The notes under the pieces were generated by a model. It was not told the origin of the DNA. It was given only the letters and a program-made list of their open reading frames with translations, and ran no database searches. The position numbers and the translations under genes are program-made. Shown here piece by piece: positions 24,611 through 32,959 of a stretch of 64,000 bases of DNA; the stretch's first letter is position 1, and each line of letters opens with the position of its first letter. The stretch comes from UBA2210 sp036825195 (GTDB lineage: Bacteria; Desulfobacterota; Syntrophia; Syntrophales; UBA2210). The stretch covers positions 1 to 64,000 of the forward strand of contig DAISYQ010000011.1 of NCBI GenBank assembly GCA_036825195.1. Reading direction: 5' to 3'.

Positions 24611-25212
24611 GTACCCACCTCTATGATTTCGGGTTTGACCTTTTTGAGAAACACCAGCACAAATGCAGTGATGATCCCCTCGATAATCATGACCGGGATG
24701 TGAGCCAACACCACCACATGGACGGTGACGAGAAATCCCTTCTGGGTGAGCAGGAGAGTAAGCGCCACGGCAGCGATGCTGAGCGTTATCGAGATAAAGC
24801 CGCAGGCAAATCCCGCGAAGGCTATTTTCTTGATATTCTCGCCCCTGATCATCCCCCTGAAGAGGTAATAGCAGATGACAGCGGGGAGAGCCATGTTGAC
24901 GGTATTGACTCCCAAGGAGGTCAGCCCCCCATACTGAAACAGGACTCCCTGCAGCAAGAGGGCGATCATAATAGCCGGGAAGGTCGCCCATCCCAGCAGG
25001 AGACCCATGAGCCCGTTGAGGACCATGTGGACGCTGGTAGGACCAATGGGGATATGAATGAGGGACGCCACAAAGAAGGCGGACGAGAGCACCCCCACCT
25101 TGGGGATGCTCTCCGTGTCTATCTTCTTCAAGCCGTACGCCACGCCGGCTGCCGCGATCACCATACCGGCGGCGAGAACCGGCGGCGAGCAGATTCCTTC
25201 TGAGATGTGCAT
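24607..25212 (-). CDS. nikM: Nickel/cobalt ECF transporter substrate-binding membrane subunit, NikM/CbiM type
   Basis: The 201-residue membrane protein begins 'MHISEG', the CbiM/NikM signature in which the N-terminal amine and His2 coordinate the metal inside the membrane. 'HIPIGPTSVHMVLNGLMGLLLG' supplies the second conserved His-containing helix. Seven hydrophobic segments are visible. It determines Ni versus Co specificity together with accessory subunits; the NikK/NikL companions point to nickel. Three bases separate it from the nikK stop. Confidence 0.92.
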   Translation of the reverse strand: MHISEGICSPPVLAAGMVIAAAGVAYGLKKIDTESIPKVGVLSSAFFVASLIHIPIGPTSVHMVLNGLMGLLLGWATFPAIMIALLLQGVLFQYGGLTSLGVNTVNMALPAVICYYLFRGMIRGENIKKIAFAGFACGFISITLSIAAVALTLLLTQKGFLVTVHVVVLAHIPVMIIEGIITAFVLVFLKKVKPEIIEVGT

Positions 25213-25215
25213 GTG

Positions 25216-25971
25216 TTACTCCATGTTATGGAAGTTTACCCAGAGGACGGCGCCGATCTCCACATCCTTATCCTTGATTTTCTCCGCCGCTGTGTTCAGA
25301 GCGGCGAACCCCCACCATCCGGCTTTGGGGGCGGCATAGGTAAAGACCCCGTTGATATCGGTCATGACGACCTGGGTGATAAACACATCGTCGGGAGCCG
25401 TGAACTTCTTTTCCTGGTTGAAGTACTCCACCTCTACCGGACAGTTCGGTACGGGTTTTCCGTCGAGCATGACCACGCCCTGGAAAACATTACCCGCGTA
25501 CAGCCCGAAGGGCCTGGCAAGGGGAACGATTTCCGTTTTGATTCCCGTCGGGACATCCCATCCTTCTTCGAGACCGAAGGCACTGAGAATAACCTTCGTG
25601 TAGTGTATGATATAGCAGTCTTCAGCCGGTTCCCAGTAGGGCTGCGGCTCCATGTAGAAGGTGTATACCCCGGGCCGCTTGAAGGTATAGGACGCTTCCC
25701 ATGCCTTCTCTCCGAGGACCTGTGTCTCTTTGAGATTCCCCGATAGATCGGTTTTTTCTTCCCCGGCGATCACACCGAACTTAGCCGGTTTTTCGAGAGG
25801 CATGCCTTTCATCTCGAACGGATGAATGAACATCGCCTTGAGGGAGATCTGCCGGGATTCGCCCTGAGAGATAATATCATCGGATGGAATGACCATGCCG
25901 AAGTGGGCATATGCTCCCGGAACAGAGAATAACAATAATGCCAATGCAATGAGTAATACTTTCCTGATCAT
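25216..25971 (-). CDS. nikK: NikK-type (DUF4198) exported accessory protein of the nickel transporter
   Basis: The 251-residue precursor has a signal peptide (residues 1 to about 22, 'VLLIALALLLFSVPGAYA') and mature N-terminus 'HFGMVIPSDDII'. A DUF4198-type beta-rich domain follows. The exposed N-terminal His after cleavage is a shared property of NikK and NikL. It leads the operon and probably helps capture nickel in the periplasm. A CACCTCCG sequence (complement GGAGGTG) gives a strong ribosome site. A NikR-like operator lies 67-93 bases upstream. The substrate is inferred as nickel rather than cobalt from the accessory genes and the operator. Confidence 0.88.
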   Translation of the reverse strand: MIRKVLLIALALLLFSVPGAYAHFGMVIPSDDIISQGESRQISLKAMFIHPFEMKGMPLEKPAKFGVIAGEEKTDLSGNLKETQVLGEKAWEASYTFKRPGVYTFYMEPQPYWEPAEDCYIIHYTKVILSAFGLEEGWDVPTGIKTEIVPLARPFGLYAGNVFQGVVMLDGKPVPNCPVEVEYFNQEKKFTAPDDVFITQVVMTDINGVFTYAAPKAGWWGFAALNTAAEKIKDKDVEIGAVLWVNFHNME

Positions 25972-26037
25972 AGAACACCTCCGTAAGATTGTATGAAGTC
26001 AATCTATATCATCTTCGGGAGGATTTAAACAAGAAAA

Positions 26038-26064
26038 ATATTACTTTTTGTACTATTGTAACAC
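26038..26064. promoter_or_regulatory. NikR-like operator upstream of nikK
   Basis: ATATTAC (26038-26044) and GTAACAC (26058-26064) are separated by exactly 13 bases. The predicted NikR site of Deltaproteobacteria, as I recall it from comparative-genomics work, is GTGTTAC-N13/14-GTAACAC, so one arm matches 7/7 and the other 5/7. A further partial palindrome, ATGTTATCGTAACAT, lies about 30 bases further upstream. Nickel repression of the operon is the expected consequence. Confidence 0.6.
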
Positions 26065-26214
26065 CATGAGTATCTTTCATGAGTATTCATGTTATCGTAA
26101 CATCCGTACTGGGCACACCAGATCGTTTGAAAAAATGCACCGGTAGTGAATCATTAAGACGGGGTTGGAAGGTTTGTCAAACTCTGATATAACGGCGACA
26201 AGAAAGGAGTTATA

Positions 26215-26697
26215 ATGGACACGGTATCTTTTACCCCTATAGGTATCATTCACTCCCCCTTCACGGAGCCGAAAGGTATGCCGATTCAGTCGGCAGGGTC
26301 CCGTGATATCGCCGGAACGATCGAGATCGAGCCGCGATACGCGGAGGGTCTGAACGATGTCGAGGGTTTTTCACACATCATATTGATCTATCATTTTCAC
26401 CGGGCGAAGGGTCATCTGCTGCGGGTCAAGCCGTTTCTGGATGATACCCTGCGGGGGGTCTTTGCCACACGGGCGCCACGCCGGCCGAATCCGATCGGCC
26501 TGTCCGTTGTACGCCTCACCCGTGTCGAGGGTACGACACTGTATATCGAAGGTGTCGACATCATCGACGGAACGCCCCTTCTGGATATCAAACCCTATAT
26601 CCCGCAATTCGATGACCGCAGGACTGACAGGATCGGCTGGCTTTCGGAAAAGGTGGGCAATGTCTACGATATGAAGGCGGACGAGAGGTTTAAATAA
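26215..26697 (+). CDS. trmO: tRNA (N6-threonylcarbamoyladenosine-37) methyltransferase TrmO-like
   Basis: The 160-residue protein matches the TsaA/TrmO (UPF0066) family, SAM-dependent enzymes that methylate t6A37 of tRNA-Thr. Diagnostic blocks are 'PIGIIHSPFTEPKGMPIQ', 'GFSHIILIYHFHRAKG', 'GVFATRAPRRPNPIGLSVVRL' and 'GTPLLDIKPYIPQFD'. The length fits the single-domain form; E. coli TrmO carries an extra C-terminal domain. AAAGGAG lies 6 bases upstream. It is divergent from the nickel operon and 83 bases ahead of patB. In some anaerobes members of this family have other proposed roles, so the exact substrate is not certain. Confidence 0.87.
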   Translation: MDTVSFTPIGIIHSPFTEPKGMPIQSAGSRDIAGTIEIEPRYAEGLNDVEGFSHIILIYHFHRAKGHLLRVKPFLDDTLRGVFATRAPRRPNPIGLSVVRLTRVEGTTLYIEGVDIIDGTPLLDIKPYIPQFDDRRTDRIGWLSEKVGNVYDMKADERFK

Positions 26698-26780
26698 ATA
26701 AAATACATACAAAAGGAAAGCATTGTTAATTTTGTTTTCCTGAAAACAAGACATTCAAATCTTATAAATAGGTATTTGGC

Positions 26781-27920
26781 ATGACACATGATTTTGACAA
26801 ACTCATCGACAGGCGCGGTACGAACAGCCTGAAATGGGATCTGTACAAGGGGAGGGACGTCATTCCCATGTGGGTGGCGGACATGGATTTCCGGGTTTCA
26901 ACGGCAATTATCGAAGCCCTGCGGGCCCATGTCGACCATGGCGTATTCGGCTATACGCTCGTTCCCGATGAACTGACCGATGTGGTCATCGAGAGGCTTG
27001 CCACGCAGTACCGATGGAAAATTGAGCGAGACTGGATCGTATGGCTCCCGGGTCTGGTGACGGGGATCAACGTGGCCTGCCGCGCCGTAGGCAATGCCGG
27101 CGATGAGGTTCTGACCATGGTACCGATCTATCCTCCCTTTCTGACGGCTCCGGGAAATTTTTCGCGGGGACTCATAAAAGTTCCACTTATGGAAGGTGGG
27201 GAGGGCTGGGAAATCGATTTTGACCTCCTTGAACGCTCCGTAACACCGAGTACCCGGCTTCTTTTGCTGTGCAACCCCCATAATCCCACCGGAAGGGTCT
27301 TTACCAGCGACGAACTCTCGAAACTGGCGCAGATCTGCGAACGGCACGACCTTGTGATCTGTTCCGATGAGATCCACTGTGAACTGGTGCTCGACAGGGA
27401 CAAGAACCATATCCCTACGGCTGCCCTGAGTCCGGATGTGGAGAAACGGACTATAACGCTCATGGCTCCCAGCAAAACCTTCAACATACCGGGGCTGGGC
27501 TGTTCGTTCGCCGTTATTTCCGACGAACCGCTCCGAAAGCAGTTCCTGCAGGCGATGAAAGGCATCGTACCCCATGTCAACGCCCTGGGTTATACGGCGG
27601 CGCTGGCGGCCTACCGGGACAGTCGGGACTGGCACGTGGCGATGATCGATTATCTCGCGAAGAACCGGGACATCGTCGAGCGGGCTGTCGAAACAATGCC
27701 GGGCCTGTCCATGCACCATGTGGAGGCCACCTACCTGGCGTGGATCGATACCAGGCAGACCGGCATGGACAACCCCGTCAGGACCTTCGAGGAAGCCGGG
27801 GTGGGTCTCTCTGACGGTAAGCCCTTCGAAGGGGAAGGGTTTGTGCGGTTGAACTTCGGCTGTCCCCGATCGGTGCTGGATGAGGCCTTGGCGAGAATGC
27901 GGAAAGCCTTTTGCCTATGA
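26781..27920 (+). CDS. patB: MalY/PatB-family PLP-dependent C-S lyase
   Basis: The 379-residue fold-type I PLP enzyme cleaves cystathionine or related C-S bonds to release a thiol, pyruvate and ammonia. Its N-terminus, 'DRRGTNSLKWDLYKGRDVIPMWVADMDF', is the hallmark of the MalY/PatB group. 'NPHNPTGRVFTSDEL' and 'SDEIHCELVL' are cofactor-binding blocks. The Schiff-base lysine is Lys232 in 'APSKTFNIPGLGCSF', and 'LNFGCPRSVLDEALARM' holds the C-terminal carboxylate-binding Arg. It is apparently monocistronic. Regulatory side activity, as in E. coli MalY, is not expected here. Confidence 0.93.
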   Translation: MTHDFDKLIDRRGTNSLKWDLYKGRDVIPMWVADMDFRVSTAIIEALRAHVDHGVFGYTLVPDELTDVVIERLATQYRWKIERDWIVWLPGLVTGINVACRAVGNAGDEVLTMVPIYPPFLTAPGNFSRGLIKVPLMEGGEGWEIDFDLLERSVTPSTRLLLLCNPHNPTGRVFTSDELSKLAQICERHDLVICSDEIHCELVLDRDKNHIPTAALSPDVEKRTITLMAPSKTFNIPGLGCSFAVISDEPLRKQFLQAMKGIVPHVNALGYTAALAAYRDSRDWHVAMIDYLAKNRDIVERAVETMPGLSMHHVEATYLAWIDTRQTGMDNPVRTFEEAGVGLSDGKPFEGEGFVRLNFGCPRSVLDEALARMRKAFCL

Positions 27921-28043
27921 CTGTTTCCTCCCAGCTCAGCCTGTTATGTGGGTAAGAAAAAACGATCATCTCTCTATTCCTCTATTGACATTCAACCGAA
28001 CAATGAACAATGTTAGCCGGAATGAAAGGAATCGGTTACAAGC

Positions 28044-28964
28044 ATGAACATAATTAATACCATTATCCCCATATTTCTCATCATCGGTGTAGGCTGGTTC
28101 GCACGGAAAAAGAGCTGGATGACGGATACATTCGTCAATCCGGCAAATCGCCTGGTGTACTATCTGGCGATCCCCGCATTGATCTTTAAGGCGATCTATT
28201 CAAACCCGTTGAAATCGAACATCAATGTCACAGTTCTTGCCATAACCCTGTCAAGCGTGTGCATCACGGCCTTTCTGGTGTGGCTGATCAGTTCATCCGT
28301 GAAAGCTCGATCAACTCGCGGTACCTTTATTCAGAGTTCTGTGCATGGGAATCTTGGTTATTTCGGCCTTGCGGTTGTATTCTATTATCTTGGCCGTGAA
28401 GGGTTGGTGAAGGCGAGTCTGATTGCCGCTTTTATGATGATCGTGCAGAATTTTATTTCGGTTTTCGCCCTGCAGGTTTATTCCGGTGATGCGAGGGAAG
28501 ATCAGCGAAGCCTGTGGTTTTTTGCCAAAAAGATCATGAGCAATCCGGTGATTCTCGCCGCACTTCTTGGAATCGCTTTTTCTCTGACCGGTCTGAAACT
28601 CCCTTCCGTCATCAGTCGAACCCTGGATATTATCAGTTCGTTCGCATTGCCCCTGGCGCTGCTGATTATCGGTGCAACCCTGTCCTTTAAGGTCATCAGG
28701 TCGCGACCGTTGCACCTGTTCGCGTCTTCCGTCTTGAAAGCGATTGTCCTGCCCGGAATGGGTGTCTTTCTTTTTCGCATGTTTGATATCGGTCCGGATC
28801 TCTTTTTGCCGGGGCTGATACTGCTGGCGGCGCCGACGGCAACGGTTGCCACTGTCATGGCAAAGGAGATGAACGGGGATATCGAATTTGCGGGAGCGGC
28901 TGTGTCGTTGAGTACCTTGCTGTCGGCAGTCACATACACATGGTGGCTCCATTTCGTTTCGTAG
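28044..28964 (+). CDS. AEC-family (auxin efflux carrier-like) transporter
   Basis: The 306-residue inner-membrane protein has about ten hydrophobic helices in two repeats. 'PIFLIIGVGWFARKKSWMTD' opens the first, and the signature 'NRLVYYLAIPALIFKAIY' contains the Asn-x-x-x-Tyr-Pro-type crossover. 'VHGNLGYFGLAV' and the C-terminal 'PTATVATVMAKEMN' are typical of bacterial AEC proteins, which export or import organic acids such as malate. The substrate here is unknown. It is convergent with nfnB, without a clear terminator in the 109-bp gap. Confidence 0.88.
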   Translation: MNIINTIIPIFLIIGVGWFARKKSWMTDTFVNPANRLVYYLAIPALIFKAIYSNPLKSNINVTVLAITLSSVCITAFLVWLISSSVKARSTRGTFIQSSVHGNLGYFGLAVVFYYLGREGLVKASLIAAFMMIVQNFISVFALQVYSGDAREDQRSLWFFAKKIMSNPVILAALLGIAFSLTGLKLPSVISRTLDIISSFALPLALLIIGATLSFKVIRSRPLHLFASSVLKAIVLPGMGVFLFRMFDIGPDLFLPGLILLAAPTATVATVMAKEMNGDIEFAGAAVSLSTLLSAVTYTWWLHFVS

Positions 28965-29073
28965 AGACATGCAATAGGACCGAACGCGCCTCTGAAAACA
29001 CGCCGTCCTCCGTGCAGGAGTTCCCTCTCATGTACGTCTCGGAGTGTATGGTTTCAATCGGTCCGAAAGGGCC

Positions 29074-30624
29074 CTACGACTTCTTTTTCTTGTCCAGGAC
29101 AGCCTGAAGATCGGCTAAGGCCTCGTACACCTGTTCGTCGGTCGTCTTGGGATACCGTTTGATGTATTCGTCGATGGCGCTCTGCATGGCGGCAGTCAAC
29201 TGGGTCGGATCGCCCAGGTGCAGGTAGTCGTCGATGGCCCGCGCGGCTTCGCGGCCCATCCCCATTGCCAGAATCACCGTGGCCGCTCCCAGCACGATGT
29301 CGCCGCCGGCGAACACCCCGTCCTTGGAGGTCATAAGTGTCTCTTGATTGACGATGATGTTGCCGCCCTCCCTGGTCTCGATATCGGGAGTGGTCAGCGG
29401 GATCAGCGGGTTCGGACCGTTACCGATGGCTATTATCACCGTGTCGACGTCCAGGGTGTAGTTGCTGCCCTCGATCGGCACCGGCCGGCGGCGGCCGCTG
29501 TCATCGGGTTCACCCAGTTCCATCCGCAGCAGTTCCATCTGCGTGATCCGCCCCTTCTCGTTGCCGATAAACCGGATCGGGTTGGTCAGCAGCCGGAAGT
29601 CGACACCCTCCTCTTTGGCGTGCTCGATTTCTTCATCCCTCGCCGGCATTTCGGTCTCGCTGCGCCGGTAGATCAGATAGGAATTCTCGGCTCCCAGGCG
29701 CAGGGCGGTGCGGGCGGCGTCCATGGCGATATTGCCGCCGCCGATCGTAGCCACGTTCTTGCCGTGAAGGGTAGGGGTGTCGTATTTGGGGAAGTCGTAC
29801 GCCTTCATCAGGTTCGAGCGGGTCAGGTATTCGTTGGCGCTGTAGACGCCGATCAGGTCCTCGCCGGGAATACCCATGAACCACGGCAGTCCCGCGCCGG
29901 TACCGATGAACGCGGCGTCGAACCGTTCGAGCAGTTCATCCAGCGTCTCGGTCTTGCCGATGACGTAGTTGACATGCAGTTTGACGCCCATCTTCTCCAG
30001 CATGCGCACTTCGATCTCGACGATCTCCTTGGGGAGCCTGAATTCCGGAATGCCGTAGATCAGAACGCCGCCCGGTTTGTGCAGCGCCTCGAAGATCTCG
30101 ACCTCGTGCCCCAGCCGCGCCAGGTCGCAGGCCACGGTCAGGCCGGCCGGACCGGCGCCGACAATCGCGATCCGCTTGCCCGTCGGCGGTTGGATGACCG
30201 GAATCTCGATGTCACCGCTTTTGCGCTCCCAGTCGGCGACAAACCGCTCCAGCCGACCGATGGCCACCGGTTCATATTTTTTCCCGAGGATGCACTTGAT
30301 CTCACACTGCTCCTCCTGGGGACACACCCGGCCGCAGATCGACGGCAGCATGTTGGTCTCTTTCATCTTGCGGATCGAACCGCGGAAGTCACCGTCGGCG
30401 ATCAGTTTGACAAAACCGGGGATGTCGATGCCGACCGGACAGCCGGTGACGCACAGAGGTTGTTTGCACTGGATGCAGCGCGATGCTTCAAGCATCGCCG
30501 TTTTTTCGGAATAGCCGTGAGGCACCTCGTCAAAGTTGTGTCGACGGACATGGGCCGGCTGCTCGGGCATCGGCTGGCGGGGAACTCGTTCCTTTACGGG
30601 TGTTTTATCTGTATTACCAGTCAC
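29074..30624 (-). CDS. nfnB: NADH-dependent ferredoxin:NADP oxidoreductase large subunit NfnB (GltD/SudA-like)
   Basis: This is the large subunit of the flavin-based electron-bifurcating NfnAB complex, which couples NADPH oxidation with NAD and ferredoxin reduction or the reverse. The N-terminal Fe-S domain has 'CIQCKQPLCVTGCPVGIDIP' and 'CGRVCPQEEQCEIKC'. Two Rossmann domains follow: FAD-binding 'GAGPAGLTVACDLARLG' and NADPH-binding 'GGGNIAMDAARTALRLGAEN'. The C-terminal FAD block is 'DGVFAGGDIVLGAATVILAMGMG'. At 516 residues it is slightly longer than usual, with a Lys-rich tail. It overlaps the end of nfnA by 11 bases. Related glutamate synthase small subunits are the alternative, excluded by the NfnA partner. 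Confidence 0.94.
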   Translation of the reverse strand: MTGNTDKTPVKERVPRQPMPEQPAHVRRHNFDEVPHGYSEKTAMLEASRCIQCKQPLCVTGCPVGIDIPGFVKLIADGDFRGSIRKMKETNMLPSICGRVCPQEEQCEIKCILGKKYEPVAIGRLERFVADWERKSGDIEIPVIQPPTGKRIAIVGAGPAGLTVACDLARLGHEVEIFEALHKPGGVLIYGIPEFRLPKEIVEIEVRMLEKMGVKLHVNYVIGKTETLDELLERFDAAFIGTGAGLPWFMGIPGEDLIGVYSANEYLTRSNLMKAYDFPKYDTPTLHGKNVATIGGGNIAMDAARTALRLGAENSYLIYRRSETEMPARDEEIEHAKEEGVDFRLLTNPIRFIGNEKGRITQMELLRMELGEPDDSGRRRPVPIEGSNYTLDVDTVIIAIGNGPNPLIPLTTPDIETREGGNIIVNQETLMTSKDGVFAGGDIVLGAATVILAMGMGREAARAIDDYLHLGDPTQLTAAMQSAIDEYIKRYPKTTDEQVYEALADLQAVLDKKKKS

Positions 30625-31519
30625 TGTTCTTCACCTTTCGGATTTCCGCTTCCAGTTTGGACAGACGCTTCTTGCGGGCTTCAACGTCCATGGCGCGCCG
30701 GTTTTCCCAGTTTTTCAGCGCCTCTGCTTCCTGTTCGTCATAGGCGCTGAGACGTTTGATCATTAATTCCCAGTCCACCTTATGACCGTCAAACTCCGGA
30801 CCGTCCACACAGGTAAATTTGGTTTCACCGCCGATATTGACGCGGCAGCAGCCGCACATGCCGGTTCCGTCGACCATGAGAGCGTTCAGGCTGACTACCG
30901 TCGGGATATTGTATTCCTCGGTTACCTTGCACACGAACTTCATCATCACCGCCGGACCGATGGCGATGCATAGATCGACCTTCTTGCCGCTCTCAAGAAT
31001 CTCCTTGAGCGGTTCCGTCACGAGCGCCATTCGGCCATGGCTGCCATCGTCGGTGCAGACGATCAGTTCGTCGCTGACGACCTGCAGTTCATCTTCGAGG
31101 ATTTCCAGGTCCTTCCCCCGCGCGCCGACGATCGAGATCACGTAGTTACCGGCTTTCTTCAGCGCCTCTGCGATCGGGAACAGGGGTGCCTTGCCGATCC
31201 CGCCGCCGACACAGACGACCGTTCCGTACTTCTCGATATGTGTCGGCTGACCGAGTGGTCCCACCACATCGAGGATCGATTCGCCCACCTCCATCTGTGA
31301 CAGTTGGCCGGTGGTTTTGCCGGCGGTCTGATAAATCAGGGTGATAGTTCCTTCTTCGGGGTTGGCATCGGCAATGGTCAACGGTATCCGTTCACCGAAA
31401 TCATCGATTCGCAGGATGATGAACTGGCCCGCTTTGCGCTTCTTCGCGATCTGTGCGGCCTCGATCACTATCCGGTTGACATCTTTGCCGATTCTTTCGT
31501 GGACAACTATTTTGTGCAT
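30614..31519 (-). CDS. nfnA: NADH-dependent ferredoxin:NADP oxidoreductase small subunit NfnA
   Basis: The 301-residue protein is of the ferredoxin-NADP reductase/PyrK type. It has an FAD-binding barrel ('FIILRIDDFGERIPLTIAD'), a nucleotide-binding domain ('VCVGGGIGKAPLFPIAEAL') and a C-terminal [2Fe-2S] site with 'DGTGMCGCCRVNIGG' and a further Cys in 'TKFTCVDG'. In NfnA this cluster has an Asp ligand, consistent with the preceding 'VDGTGMC'. AGGAGGGAAGG lies just before the ATG. Together with nfnB it links the NADPH, NADH and ferredoxin pools, supplying or draining the hydrogenase encoded at 3.6 kb. Confidence 0.94.
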   Translation of the reverse strand: MHKIVVHERIGKDVNRIVIEAAQIAKKRKAGQFIILRIDDFGERIPLTIADANPEEGTITLIYQTAGKTTGQLSQMEVGESILDVVGPLGQPTHIEKYGTVVCVGGGIGKAPLFPIAEALKKAGNYVISIVGARGKDLEILEDELQVVSDELIVCTDDGSHGRMALVTEPLKEILESGKKVDLCIAIGPAVMMKFVCKVTEEYNIPTVVSLNALMVDGTGMCGCCRVNIGGETKFTCVDGPEFDGHKVDWELMIKRLSAYDEQEAEALKNWENRRAMDVEARKKRLSKLEAEIRKVKNSDW

Positions 31520-31684
31520 GCCTTCCCTCCTGAAAATGATATCCTGGGAAACACCCCCAACTGTTCCACAGTGTAGAGAGAACGCCTTTGTATGTCAAGG
31601 GATATTGGCCTGATTGTAATTGACAGAAGTCTGCCTTTTCCCTATCATCCCACGTTTGTACCCCAGTGCCATACAAATAGTGGG

Positions 31685-32875
31685 ATGAAAGCGGCAATGA
31701 AAAATAACAATTCCAGACTGATCTTACGAATCGGTGTAGCAACGCTCTGCCGGGTTGTGTCCAATACTGCCCGCCGGTTTGTCTATCCCTTTGCGCCTGC
31801 CCTCTCGCGGGGTCTTGGTGTTCCGCTCCCTGCCGTTACATCTCTCATAGCGGTCAATCAGTTTACAGGTATCATGGGTCCTTTCTTTGCTCCCCTGGGG
31901 GATCGCTGGGGATACAGGATTATGCTTCTTGCAGGGCTGGCGCTTTTATCGCTGGGGATGCTGGCAGCAGGACTTCTTCCCTTTTACGGGGTTGTCCTTA
32001 TTGCCCTCTTTATGGCCGGTCTCGGTAAAAATATCTTTGATCCGGCGATCCAGGCATATGTCGGGGATCGCGTGCCGTATGCGAGGCGCGGGTTTGTAAT
32101 CGGGATCATGGAGATATCCTGGGCCGGCAGCGCTCTTGTCGGTATCCCGCTCATGGGCCTCGTGATCGAGCATATGGGCTGGCGGGCCCCCTTCTTTGTT
32201 CTGGGCGGATTGGGGCTGATGGGTCTGGCAGTTCTCGGAGCGTTGATACCCGCAAAGAGTGGCAGGCAGAAGGGTTACAATGCTTCTGTTACCCCTCTCG
32301 CGGCCTGGCGGCAGCTGGCCGGGAATCGTACCGCTCTGGGTGTACTCGGCTCTGCATTCTGTATCTCTGTTGCAAACGACAATTTTTTTGTTGTCTACGG
32401 CGCATGGCTTGAGGGAGGATTCGGACTCAGTCTCGTCGCTCTCGGAATGGCAACAACGGTTATCGGCGTGGCCGAGCTTCTGGGCGAGGGGCTCACGGCA
32501 TTCCTTTCCGACCGCATTGGATTGCATCGTTCGGCAATCACAGGTCTTGCCCTTTCGGGGCTCAGCTATGTTCTCCTGCCCTGGTGCAGCTCGACTCTGA
32601 CGATGGCCCTTGTTTCTCTCTTTATCATATTTGTAACCGTCGAATTTACGATCGTTACCAGCCTTTCGATTTGTACCGAGGTCCTGCCGGGAGTGCGGGC
32701 AACCATGATGTCGGGCTATGTGGCGGCGGCAGGGATAGGGCGAGTCATCGGGGCGCTTCTCGGCGGACCGGTCTGGCTCATGGGTGGAATCGAAATAACG
32801 GCGGCCGTCTCCGTGGCAATCACCGCCATGGGTCTCATATCACTGGTCTGGGGGTTGCGAGGGTGGCGACCATAA
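31685..32875 (+). CDS. MFS transporter of unknown substrate
   Basis: About twelve hydrophobic segments are visible. The MFS cytoplasmic loop motif lies between helices 2 and 3 ('GPFFAPLGDRWGYRIMLLAG', close to G-x3-D-R-x-G-R-R). A matching loop, 'GLTAFLSDRIGLHRSAI', occurs in the second half. The ATG at 31685 (MKAAMKNNN) is favoured over an upstream frame from 31592, which adds a non-membrane leader; a start at 31697 is also possible, and no strong ribosome site distinguishes them. The gene is divergent from nfnA. Family resemblance is to the drug/metabolite MFS exporters, and no substrate can be assigned. Confidence 0.85.
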   Translation: MKAAMKNNNSRLILRIGVATLCRVVSNTARRFVYPFAPALSRGLGVPLPAVTSLIAVNQFTGIMGPFFAPLGDRWGYRIMLLAGLALLSLGMLAAGLLPFYGVVLIALFMAGLGKNIFDPAIQAYVGDRVPYARRGFVIGIMEISWAGSALVGIPLMGLVIEHMGWRAPFFVLGGLGLMGLAVLGALIPAKSGRQKGYNASVTPLAAWRQLAGNRTALGVLGSAFCISVANDNFFVVYGAWLEGGFGLSLVALGMATTVIGVAELLGEGLTAFLSDRIGLHRSAITGLALSGLSYVLLPWCSSTLTMALVSLFIIFVTVEFTIVTSLSICTEVLPGVRATMMSGYVAAAGIGRVIGALLGGPVWLMGGIEITAAVSVAITAMGLISLVWGLRGWRP

Positions 32876-32959
32876 GCCCTCAGTATCACGGTGGGTCAAC
32901 TGGCCCCTCATGGATACGGCAGCGCCGATGATCGAGATTATCTGAAAGGGGCTTTCATG

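Noticed and set aside
24611..24991. Upstream extension of the nikL frame
   Set aside because: It reads the opposite frame of nikM; the ATGA overlap at 24607-24610 gives the natural start.
29218..30750. A 510-codon open frame antisense to nfnB
   Set aside because: It is the mirror of a well-supported GC-rich gene, has no family resemblance and no ribosome site.
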